From Candidatus Caenarcanales bacterium (GTDB lineage Bacteria > Cyanobacteriota > Vampirovibrionia > LMEP-6097), in NCBI GenBank assembly GCA_021299565.1, contig JAJTHA010000199.1, forward strand, positions 1 through 7,596: 7,596 nt of DNA, read 5' to 3'. Below the pieces are notes generated by a model, which saw only the letters and a list, made by a program, of their open reading frames with translations, was not told the DNA's origin and ran no database searches. Below are positions 1 to 6,058 of the stretch, piece after piece. Numbering within the stretch: position 1 is the stretch's first letter; each line of letters opens with the position of its first letter. Made by a program: the position numbers and the translations under genes.

Positions 1-369
1 AATCTTATGACTTAGAGTTTGAGCAATTGTAGTCATGCTTTGATTAATCAAAGCTCTTTTTGTTGAATTGCTGGCATAATTTTTTGCTTGATTAATTATG
101 TAAGCCGCTGCAGAAAAGCTATCTTCTTCAAATTGTGTTTTTTGTTCTGCTGTTCTTTCACTAATAGCTTTTGCTAATGCTCTAAGCTGATCTGGTATCT
201 TGTTTTGAGTATGATCTGGATTTACCGGTTTTTGAGGGTTGATAAGAGTTGTGGCTTCTTTAGGAGTATTTTTGGAATTACTGTCAACTCTAGTGTTATT
301 AGTTGGCCAAGTCTTTAGTAATTCGCCAAAGGATCTAACGTTTATCCATTTAGTTTTAGCTCCAGGCAT
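1..369 (-). CDS. Hypothetical protein, N-terminal 123 residues (runs off left edge)
   Basis: I do not recognise this protein. The leftward frame starts at the ATG at 369-367 and stays open for 123 codons to the window edge. An in-frame TAA at 384-382 lies four codons upstream of the ATG, so this is the first possible start. The product is hydrophilic, rich in Asn, Gln, Thr, Lys and Ala, with no signal peptide or membrane segment. Residues 1-30 (MPGAKTKWINVRSFGELLKT...) are followed by a Pro/Asn/Thr-rich stretch around 30-60 that looks like a flexible linker. After that comes a region likely to be helical (LRALAKAISERTAEQ, SFSAAAYIINQAKNYA). No Shine-Dalgarno is visible. Instead GATAAT lies 6 nt before the ATG. 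Codon use (AGA Arg, A/T third positions) matches the neighbours. An 18-bp perfect palindrome (37-54) lies within the frame. Real gene likely; function unknown. Confidence 0.65.
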   Translation of the reverse strand, partial: MPGAKTKWINVRSFGELLKTWPTNNTRVDSNSKNTPKEATTLINPQKPVNPDHTQNKIPDQLRALAKAISERTAEQKTQFEEDSFSAAAYIINQAKNYASNSTKRALINQSMTTIAQTLSHKI

Positions 370-375
370 CGAAAA

Positions 376-381
376 ATTATC
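376..381 (-). promoter_or_regulatory. Possible -10 box of the leftward hypothetical gene
   Basis: GATAAT on the minus strand (5/6 match to TATAAT) ends 6 nt before the ATG at 369. No convincing -35 hexamer is found at 16-18 bp. It is listed because the same close -10/ATG spacing recurs at the other genes that begin transcription units here. Confidence 0.3.
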
Positions 382-452
382 TTAACATGGGGCTTTCTGG
401 TGACTTACTTTGCGTTACGCTTCATGACCAAACTGCGACTTATGAATAAATA

Positions 453-494
453 ATAAAAAAGAGGCTAATTTAAGACCCGACCCCGGATTAGCTT
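453..494 (-). terminator. Probable intrinsic terminator of the 2H phosphoesterase gene
   Basis: Read leftward, GCTAAT (492-487) overlaps the TAA stop codon and pairs perfectly with ATTAGC (469-464). The stem is followed closely by CCTCTTTTTTATTATT, with a run of six T at 460-455. Stem plus T-tract just after the stop codon fits a rho-independent terminator. The stem is only 6 bp and the loop is long (17 nt), so it may be weak. Confidence 0.5.
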
Positions 495-1069
495 AAGCCA
501 AAACGGCTAATCAATTTATTACAAGTACAAAAATTGCCTAGTTGATAAAGGCTCATATTATTGACCATAAAGCTAAACTCTTCGTGTTGATTATATTGCC
601 CGAATCCTAGTGTCAAATGCGCTTGGTAATTGCTTGTGGCGTATTTTAAGTCATAATCTTCCACAATGCTTTTACTGATTGGGAGCACCAAATCTGCTTC
701 GGCAAAGGCATCTAAGCCAAAATCGTCGTCATGATAGGCTCTCAGTAACTTATGTGCTTTTTCATGAAGCTCAAGCAAATCGTCGTTATGCACTATAGCC
801 CAGCCACAGACAGGTTTTGACAAGACTTCTGCTTGATAATTACCCTGAATGGTTACTTTGAGCTCTTTGGTTTTGGAAGCAAGATCTTCTAGTTTGTCCA
901 ATACCTTATAAGAGCGGTTTAGGTCAATTGCTGCCATCGACAGGCTGATATGGGGGATCATGTTGAATTTATTTAATTTAATCTTACTGCTTTCTAAGCC
1001 TGCACTAATGCTTATGGCCCGTTCAATGACCTCAATTGGGGGTATTAGGGCTAGATCCAAAGCATACAT
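488..1069 (-). CDS. 2H phosphoesterase family protein (2'-5' RNA ligase / cyclic phosphodiesterase-like)
   Basis: This 193-residue cytosolic protein carries the two His-x-Ser/Thr motifs that define the 2H phosphoesterase superfamily. The first is H40-I-S42 in PHISL; the second is H151-L-T153 in QAHLTLGFG. They are about 110 residues apart, and each is followed by a hydrophobic residue, as expected for the two lobes of the LigT-like fold. In the family the two histidines act on 2',3'-cyclic or 2'-5' phosphodiester bonds in RNA or nucleotides. The substrate here cannot be read from sequence. There is no signal peptide or membrane segment. Length matches single-domain 2H proteins. The ATG at 1069-1067 gives the natural N-terminus (MYALDLALIPP, an opening beta strand); no Shine-Dalgarno precedes it, and a candidate promoter ends a few bases upstream. 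It is divergent from rpsJ. The family call is fairly secure; assignment to ThpR or another subfamily is not. Confidence 0.68.
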   Translation of the reverse strand: MYALDLALIPPIEVIERAISISAGLESSKIKLNKFNMIPHISLSMAAIDLNRSYKVLDKLEDLASKTKELKVTIQGNYQAEVLSKPVCGWAIVHNDDLLELHEKAHKLLRAYHDDDFGLDAFAEADLVLPISKSIVEDYDLKYATSNYQAHLTLGFGQYNQHEEFSFMVNNMSLYQLGNFCTCNKLISRFGLS

Positions 1070-1077
1070 CTAATAAG

Positions 1078-1106
1078 TTAATATAGTTTTTATAATCCTT
1101 GCTCAA
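1078..1106 (-). promoter_or_regulatory. Candidate promoter for the 2H phosphoesterase gene
   Basis: On the minus strand TTGAGC (1106-1101) and TATTAA (1083-1078) each match the sigma-70 consensus at 4/6 positions and are exactly 17 bp apart. The predicted transcription start falls at about 1071, within a few bases of the ATG at 1069, so the mRNA would have almost no leader. Confidence 0.4.
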
Positions 1107-1126
1107 GTATAGTGTTCCCGCTAAGA

Positions 1127-1132
1127 TATAAT
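1127..1132 (+). promoter_or_regulatory. Candidate -10 box of rpsJ
   Basis: A perfect TATAAT ends 9 nt before the rpsJ ATG at 1142, placing the expected start site at about 1138-1140. No good -35 is present at 16-18 bp; TTGCTC at 1099-1104 is too far (22 bp). Between the hexamer and the ATG there is no purine-rich ribosome-binding site, so the transcript may be leaderless. An alternative -10 is TATAGT at 1108-1113. Confidence 0.42.
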
Positions 1133-1141
1133 TTATACCCT

Positions 1142-1471
1142 ATGGCAACAGCTACTAAGAAAAAACAACAAAACCGTATTCGTATCAAGTTGAAAAGCTA
1201 TGATGCTGCAAATTTAGACGCATCAGCTAAACAAATAGTAGAAGCTGCTGAACGTACTGGAGCTAGAGTTTGTGGGCCTATCCCTCTTCCATCAAATATC
1301 CGCAGATATTGTGTTTTGAGATCACCACACGTTGATAAAAAGTCTCGTGAACATTTCCAGATAAAAACACATTCTAGACTTATTGATCTTATTGATTCTA
1401 CTCATGAAACAACAGTTGCACTGAAAGATCTTGATCTTCCTGCAGGTGTTGATATTTCTGTAAAAGTTTAG
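1142..1471 (+). CDS. rpsJ: 30S ribosomal protein S10 (NusE)
   Basis: The 109-residue product is plainly S10: the N-terminal RIRIKLKSYDAANLD strand, the central GARVCGPIPLP segment, LRSPHVDKKSREHFQIKTHSRLIDLID, and the C-terminal LDLPAGVDISVKV all follow the family along its length. S10 binds 16S rRNA in the 30S head and, with NusB, takes part in transcription antitermination. The frame extends back to a GTG at 1112, but those ten codons run over the TATAAT box and have no S10 counterpart, so the ATG at 1142 is chosen. The N-terminus carries a small basic extension (ATKKKQQN). Two cysteines (in RVCGP and RYCVL) sit where other residues are usual. The gene stands alone: upstream is a divergent 2H gene, not tuf/fusA, and downstream is a radical SAM gene, not rplC. 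A repeat element begins directly after its stop codon. Confidence 0.97.
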   Translation: MATATKKKQQNRIRIKLKSYDAANLDASAKQIVEAAERTGARVCGPIPLPSNIRRYCVLRSPHVDKKSREHFQIKTHSRLIDLIDSTHETTVALKDLDLPAGVDISVKV

Positions 1472-1596
1472 TAGACCCCTTCCGAAACCTCCAATAGCTG
1501 CGTTACGCTCGTCCTCTCTATCCTCATTTACTGCGAGTAAACTCCGGGTAGTTCGGACTCGCAAGCCTTGCTCTTGTAGCTTTCAAAAGAGGTCTA
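1472..1596. repeat. 125-bp inverted-repeat-bounded element in the rpsJ/radical SAM gap
   Basis: The gap after rpsJ is bounded by a 10-bp inverted repeat with one mismatch: TAGACCCCTT at 1472-1481 and AAGAGGTCTA at 1587-1596. Inside is a strong hairpin: TGCGAGT (1532-1538) pairs with ACTCGCA (1557-1563), and AACT (1540-1543) with AGTT (1550-1553). The element starts on the first base after the rpsJ stop and ends 6 nt before the next ATG. It has no stop codon in one minus-strand frame, and that reading continues into antisense rpsJ. No transposase is encoded. I read it as a small non-autonomous repeat (MITE-like or palindromic intergenic repeat); copy number elsewhere cannot be seen here. A structured leader of the downstream gene is the alternative. 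Confidence 0.5.
1587..1592 (+). promoter_or_regulatory. Ribosome-binding site of the radical SAM gene, inside a repeat arm
   Basis: AAGAGG lies 10 nt before the ATG at 1603 and is the only purine-rich site available. It is part of the right terminal inverted repeat of the 1472-1596 element, so it could be masked if the element folds as RNA and this site pairs with CCCCTT at 1476-1481. Confidence 0.5.
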
Positions 1597-1602
1597 AAAA
1601 AC

Positions 1603-4290
1603 ATGCAACTCCAAGACAAACTAAAAAACGATTTACTACTTCAAGTCCAAAAACCCGGTCAATATCTAGGTCTTGAGTGGGGCGCTTACCGTAAAGATTG
1701 GAATAGCGCTAAATGCCGCATGGCGATTGTATATCCGGATTTGTATGAATTGGGAATGTCAAATTTTGGAATCAAAATTTTATACAACATTGTCAACCGT
1801 CATCCTGATTATCTTTGCGATAGAGCTTTTGCCGTGATGCCAGATATGGAAGCTCTTATGAAAGAGCGTAATGTCCCGCTTTGGTCTTGGGAGCAAAATC
1901 GCCCAATTAAAGAATTTGATTTTGTAGGATTTTCTTTAGCCTATGAACTTTGCTACACCAATGTTTTAAATGTAATGGATTTGGCAGGAATCACTCTAGA
2001 AGCCAAAGACAGACAAGAAAATGAACCCTTGATTTTCGCTGGTGGTCCAGCGGTTTTCAATCCAGAGCCTATGGCGGATTTCATGGATTTTTATATTATC
2101 GGTGATGGCGAAGAGTTAATCACTGAAGTGCAAGATATCAAAGTTCAAATGCCAAATGCTAGTCGTGAAGAGCTTTTGTTCGCTTTGTCGCAATTGCCTG
2201 GTATATACGTGCCAAGATTTTATCAGGCTGATGAAATAAATAATTATCTGCCTCAAGCGATTAAAGCTGATGTGCCGTATCCTGTGAATAAGCGCATCAC
2301 CAAAGAGCTTGGTGATTTTAATCAGCCTGTTTCAGGTCCAGTTCCGCATATAGAAGTGGTTCAGGATAAGCAAGTGCTAGAAATACGTCGAGGCTGTGAT
2401 AGAGGTTGTAGATTTTGTCAGGTTGGCTATACTTATCTGCCTGTCAGAGAACGCAGTCCAGAAGATCTTTTGAGGCTAAGTATAGAATCTCGTAAAAATA
2501 GTGGTTATGAAGATATGAGTTTGTTGTCACTGTCTGCAAGTGATTATACTTGTCTGACTGAAGCAGCTAGAGCGATCAATGATGAACATGCTAGTTCTGG
2601 AATTGGCTTGTCTATGCCTTCTCAAAGAGCTGATAGATTTGATGTGGGACTTGCTGATGAATTAAGTCAAGCGCGCAAATCAGGAATGACTTTTGCTCCA
2701 GAAGCTGGTAGCGAAAGAATGCGTAGAATTATCAATAAAGGACTATCTCAAGAAGATATTTATAAAACTATCAAAGGTACTTACGAAGCGGGTTGGAGCC
2801 ATATTAAATTATATTTTATGATTGGGCTTCCGTTTGAGACAGATGAAGATTTAGATGCAATTCTGGATATTCTTACATGGTCTGTCAACATGTCTAAAGA
2901 ATTGAGGAAATTGAATCCACAAAAATACAATAAACTTATTAATTTGACTTGTACTATTTCGACTTTTGTACCCAAGACCTTTACTGCGTTTCAGTGGTTC
3001 TCTCAGTGTAGTCAAGAAGATTTTGCGGCGAAGCAAAAATATTTGATGGATGGAATTTATGAACGTAGACTAAAAGCATTTGTGAAATTGAATTGTACAG
3101 ATCCTGGAATCGCTCTCATAGAATCGGTTCTGTCGCGAGGTGATAGACGTTGGTCTAGAGTTATTAAAGATCTTTGGCAAAATGGTTCTAGATTAGAATC
3201 TTGGGCGGAGAATTTTTCTATTTCAAGATGGCAAAATTCCGCTTCAAAATTTGATCTTGATTTGAATCATGAAGCAAGTGGATTTAGAGAGCCTGGTTCC
3301 AAACAGCCTTGGGATGTGCTTTCTATTGGTTTTACTGATAAGTTTTTGTTGCATGAATGGAATCAAGCCGTACAAGAGTTGGAAACTATCCCTTGTACTG
3401 AAAACAAGTGTCATGCTTGCGGTGTGTGTTTCAATCTAGATGTAGTTAATGTTGTTACCGTAGATAGGTCTGATAAAAATCCTTTTGTGACGGTCATAGA
3501 TATTGAAAAGCGCAAAACTTCATATGCGGGATTGAATTTAAGCTCGGCTCAAAATTCAGAAGCTGTCATTCTGAGCCCCGAAGGGGCGTCAGAATCCACT
3601 TACCAGGAAGCAAATGCTTCTAACGATAAAGCTAGCGATGACGGTAGCGTCCACGTCGTCGTCAAACACACCCAATCAGCTCAAAAACTCCAGATCAAAA
3701 TAACAAAGCTTGGCGATTTGAAATACATATCGCACTTGGATTTTCAGAAAATGATTGAAAGAGCTTTACGTAGGACGGGTTTACCTGTAGTACATTCGAC
3801 TGGTTTCAATCAACGCATGAAAATCAGTTGGTTGAGCGCTTTGCCGTTATTTGTTGAGAGTGAAGGGGAATATTTAGAAATAGATCTGGCTGAAAGCTTT
3901 GATGATTTAGAAAAATTAACGGAAATTTTAAATCTACAATTACCAGAGCAAGCTAGAATAGTAGAGGTAGTTAACGTTGGTCCTCAGAACAAACTATCAA
4001 AACTAGAAATTCTTGAAACTGTTTATATAGCATCAAAAGATATAGAAGATAAGGATTTGCAAAGTTTGGTAGAGGGTTTTCTGAAACAGGAAACGATAAC
4101 AATAGAGAGATTTTCAAAAGGTAAAACAAAATCAGTAGATCTTAGACCTGAAATTGTAACTATAAAAGTTTTAAATAATTCACAATTAGAACTCACCTTA
4201 AGAAAATCCCAGAGAGCAGATCAGGTTCTCCAAGCTCTATTGCCAGGAACTTTCTGGAACTTGCGTAAAACTAAGCAAATTTATACGTGA
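1603..4290 (+). CDS. Fused B12-binding-like radical SAM protein / DUF2344 protein (TIGR03960 + TIGR03936 type)
   Basis: This 895-residue protein has four parts. Residues ~1-230 form a B12-binding-like domain with D46-L-Y-E-L-G51, where the usual cobalamin-ligand His of DxHxxG is Tyr, plus a later AGGPAVFNPEP loop. Residues ~255-500 are the radical SAM core, with C265-x3-C269-x2-C272 binding the [4Fe-4S] cluster. A second Cys cluster, C598-x4-C603-x2-C606-x2-C609, probably binds metal. Residues ~696-880 form the DUF2344 domain (TKLGDLKYISHLDFQ, GFNQRMKIS). Family members are unassigned in reaction and substrate. The gene usually sits beside RNase E/G, as here (34-nt gap), hinting at a job in RNA or ribosome modification; that is inference. 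The linker at residues 655 onward holds an in-frame palindromic repeat. The ATG at 1603 is preceded by AAGAGG. Family call is strong; function unknown. Confidence 0.93.
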   Translation: MQLQDKLKNDLLLQVQKPGQYLGLEWGAYRKDWNSAKCRMAIVYPDLYELGMSNFGIKILYNIVNRHPDYLCDRAFAVMPDMEALMKERNVPLWSWEQNRPIKEFDFVGFSLAYELCYTNVLNVMDLAGITLEAKDRQENEPLIFAGGPAVFNPEPMADFMDFYIIGDGEELITEVQDIKVQMPNASREELLFALSQLPGIYVPRFYQADEINNYLPQAIKADVPYPVNKRITKELGDFNQPVSGPVPHIEVVQDKQVLEIRRGCDRGCRFCQVGYTYLPVRERSPEDLLRLSIESRKNSGYEDMSLLSLSASDYTCLTEAARAINDEHASSGIGLSMPSQRADRFDVGLADELSQARKSGMTFAPEAGSERMRRIINKGLSQEDIYKTIKGTYEAGWSHIKLYFMIGLPFETDEDLDAILDILTWSVNMSKELRKLNPQKYNKLINLTCTISTFVPKTFTAFQWFSQCSQEDFAAKQKYLMDGIYERRLKAFVKLNCTDPGIALIESVLSRGDRRWSRVIKDLWQNGSRLESWAENFSISRWQNSASKFDLDLNHEASGFREPGSKQPWDVLSIGFTDKFLLHEWNQAVQELETIPCTENKCHACGVCFNLDVVNVVTVDRSDKNPFVTVIDIEKRKTSYAGLNLSSAQNSEAVILSPEGASESTYQEANASNDKASDDGSVHVVVKHTQSAQKLQIKITKLGDLKYISHLDFQKMIERALRRTGLPVVHSTGFNQRMKISWLSALPLFVESEGEYLEIDLAESFDDLEKLTEILNLQLPEQARIVEVVNVGPQNKLSKLEILETVYIASKDIEDKDLQSLVEGFLKQETITIERFSKGKTKSVDLRPEIVTIKVLNNSQLELTLRKSQRADQVLQALLPGTFWNLRKTKQIYT
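3565..3663. repeat. Palindromic repeat copy 1, in frame within the radical SAM/DUF2344 gene
   Basis: The well-defined core is 3565-3604. ATTCTGA (3568-3574) pairs with TCAGAAT (3589-3595); inside, CCCC (3576-3579) pairs with GGGG (3583-3586) around a GAA loop. The core matches the left unit of copy 3 (7210-7249) at 31 of 40 positions with no gap, including a shared TCCACTTACC. Beyond the core are a further hairpin, GAAGCA/TGCTTC at 3607-3620, and a GATGAC/GTCGTC-rich stretch to about 3663, whose membership in the element is uncertain. In the protein it reads VILSPEGASESTY..., lying in the variable linker between the Cys cluster and DUF2344, where extra residues should be tolerated. Confidence 0.75.
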
Positions 4291-4312
4291 CACAATTAGG
4301 CAATTTTAAATT

Positions 4313-4318
4313 AAGGAG
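4313..4318 (+). promoter_or_regulatory. Strong Shine-Dalgarno site fixing the GTG start of RNase E/G
   Basis: AAGGAG lies 6 nt before the GTG at 4325. This near-perfect anti-16S match decides the GTG start, and the encoded N-terminus (MRQLVISEQ) matches the opening of RNase E/G proteins. It also shows that SD-led initiation is used in this genome. Confidence 0.85.
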
Positions 4319-4324
4319 TTTTTC

Positions 4325-6058
4325 GTGCGTCAATTAGTAATTTCAGAACAAGACCATATCGCAGCATTAATGGAAGACGGTAAGGCAATAGATTTTTTTA
4401 TTTCCAAAAATGAATATAGTGTAGGAGATGTTTATTCAGTAATTGTAGAGAACATCATGCCCTCTATCAACGCGGTTTTCGTCAAAATCGCAGATGGTCA
4501 GATGGGTTTTTTGCATGCAAACGATATTCCAGGTAGAGGTGCTCTTGAGACTCGTTTAAGCCCTGGACAAAGATTATTGGTGCAAATCGTCAAAGAACCA
4601 ACAGGTAATAAAGGTCCAAGAGTCAATCCAGGAATCAGTTTGCCAGGTAGATACTATGTGGTTACAACTGAAAACAAAACTATCGCTATTAGTCGTCGTA
4701 TTAGTGAAAACGCTGAAAGAGACAGGCTTAGATCAATAACCAATTTGATGAAGCCGGAAGAACTCGGTGTAGTGATCAGAACTGAAGCGGCTGGAAGATC
4801 CCAAGAAGAACTTGAAGAAGATTTCTTGAATATCTGGGAAAGATGGAAAAATATTGTTGATAAATACGATAGAGCAGATTCTTACTGCCCTATCTATAAA
4901 GACTCAGATTTTCTTTATTCGGTTTTGAGAGATGCTTTCAATAGTACTATTGATGAAATTTGTGTAGGTAATATGCAAGCCAAATATCGTACTCAGGAAT
5001 TTTTGAAAACCTGGTCTGGTAGAGAGATCACTGTGACTGCAATAGACGCAGCTGAGCTTTTGGCAAAAACAGATGTGCTTAGAGAATTAAGAGGATGTTT
5101 ATCCAATAGAGCAAATCTTCCAAACGGCGGCTATATCATCATACAGGGTATGGAAGCGCTGACTGCAATAGATATTAACTCTGGTAAATTCACAAGTTCA
5201 ACGACACTAAGAGAAACTGTTAGAAGAACCAATATGGAAGCAGCGGTAGAAATCGCTAGGCAAATACGTTTGAGAAATATTGGTGGAATGATTATTATTG
5301 ACTTTATCGATATGGCTGATAGAGCTGATCGTATCGCAGTGATGGAAGTTCTGGAGTCTGCAATGAAAACAGACAAAGCGAAACCACAAGTAGGACAATT
5401 GTCTGATTTGTGTCTTGCTGAAATTACACGTAAGCGTTCTGGACAATCTCTTGCTGAAGTCTTTGGTAATACTTGTCAGCATTGTTCTGGTAGTGGAGTG
5501 ATATTCAACCTCAAAGGTGGAGATGAGCCTAGAAACAATCACCCAAATAATCGAAGACAACAAGGACACAATAGCTATAGTCAAAACAATCAACAGCGCA
5601 ATCGTAATGATAGAGAGCGTTTTGATCGCAACGACAGAAATGATCGTAACGATAGAAATGATCGAAATGATCGTAACGATAGAAATTCTAACGATAGATC
5701 AAATAATCGCAGACCAAATCAACCTAATAGCGCTCCAGTTCAAGCAACTAGTCCGGCTATCAATCCGCAACAGCGTAATAATAAATTCAATAGACAGCCA
5801 AGACCGGCTTCGAAAACTGTTTATCGTGATGAGAAGACGGCTCAAGCTCAACAGCTTGCTAATGCTTCAGAACCTTCAAACCAAGAAGCTTTGGAATTGG
5901 CAACTGTAAGTCAAAATGATTTTGCGATGGAGAATCAGGCTGAGGATAGCTTCACTAAATCAAAAAGTTTTGGTGCTACGCATTTTGTAGAAGATGATTT
6001 TGCACCGCTTCCAAAGTCAAATGATATTGATAATGATGTAGCGGATGAAAGCTTCTAA
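4325..6058 (+). CDS. rng: Ribonuclease E/G family endoribonuclease
   Basis: The 577-residue protein has the full catalytic core of single-strand-specific RNases that start mRNA decay and rRNA/tRNA maturation. An S1 RNA-binding domain lies at ~35-110 (SVGDVYSVIVENIMPSINAV, GQMGFLHANDIP), followed by the sensor/RNase H-like region with GKGPRVNPGISLPGRYYVV-type sequence. The DNase I-like part holds D283 (AIDINSGK) and D326 (IIDFIDM), 43 residues apart, as for the catalytic D303 and D346 of E. coli RNase E. C384-x2-C387 is the Zn-link pair, at the expected 101 residues from D283. The last ~180 residues are low-complexity: Asn/Arg/Asp-rich with seven DRN units, then Gln/Pro-rich, then an acidic end. 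It lacks E. coli-length scaffold sequence, so RNase G or a cyanobacterial-type short RNase E both fit. It is in an operon with the upstream radical SAM gene and overlaps folC. Confidence 0.96.
   Translation: MRQLVISEQDHIAALMEDGKAIDFFISKNEYSVGDVYSVIVENIMPSINAVFVKIADGQMGFLHANDIPGRGALETRLSPGQRLLVQIVKEPTGNKGPRVNPGISLPGRYYVVTTENKTIAISRRISENAERDRLRSITNLMKPEELGVVIRTEAAGRSQEELEEDFLNIWERWKNIVDKYDRADSYCPIYKDSDFLYSVLRDAFNSTIDEICVGNMQAKYRTQEFLKTWSGREITVTAIDAAELLAKTDVLRELRGCLSNRANLPNGGYIIIQGMEALTAIDINSGKFTSSTTLRETVRRTNMEAAVEIARQIRLRNIGGMIIIDFIDMADRADRIAVMEVLESAMKTDKAKPQVGQLSDLCLAEITRKRSGQSLAEVFGNTCQHCSGSGVIFNLKGGDEPRNNHPNNRRQQGHNSYSQNNQQRNRNDRERFDRNDRNDRNDRNDRNDRNDRNSNDRSNNRRPNQPNSAPVQATSPAINPQQRNNKFNRQPRPASKTVYRDEKTAQAQQLANASEPSNQEALELATVSQNDFAMENQAEDSFTKSKSFGATHFVEDDFAPLPKSNDIDNDVADESF
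5624..5686 (+). repeat. In-frame tandem repeat encoding (Asp-Arg-Asn)x7 in the RNase tail
   Basis: Seven consecutive 9-bp units encode DRN, starting at D434. They form a higher-order 18-bp pattern: 5642-5659 and 5669-5686 are identical, and 5624-5641 differs only at synonymous positions. Flanking NDR triplets (NRNDRERF before, NSNDRSNN after) suggest a once longer array. Replication slippage is the likely origin; the Arg-rich product may bind RNA or partner proteins. Confidence 0.88.

Noticed and set aside
1112..1141. GTG start giving S10 ten extra N-terminal residues
   Set aside because: The codons cover the TATAAT box, there is no ribosome-binding site, and S10 proteins begin near the ATG at 1142.
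1322..1564. 80-codon minus-strand frame antisense to rpsJ and the repeat element
   Set aside because: It overlaps a certain ribosomal gene, has no family resemblance in its second half, and its first part is only the stop-free reading of the repeat.
1603..4290. Frameshift or pseudogene caused by the repeat in the radical SAM gene
   Set aside because: The frame is open throughout, and the Cys motifs and DUF2344 domain on both sides are intact.
5131..5593. Two minus-strand frames opposite the RNase catalytic core
   Set aside because: They are antisense to the conserved DINS and DFIDM motifs and show no gene-like features of their own.
5624..5686. Short regular repeat as a CRISPR-like array
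   Set aside because: The 9-bp units are contiguous, have no spacers and encode DRN in frame.
5517..5909. 130-codon plus-strand frame within the RNase tail
   Set aside because: Its Ile/Thr/Glu-repetitive sequence is the shifted reading of the DRN-encoding repeat; the RNase frame is certain.
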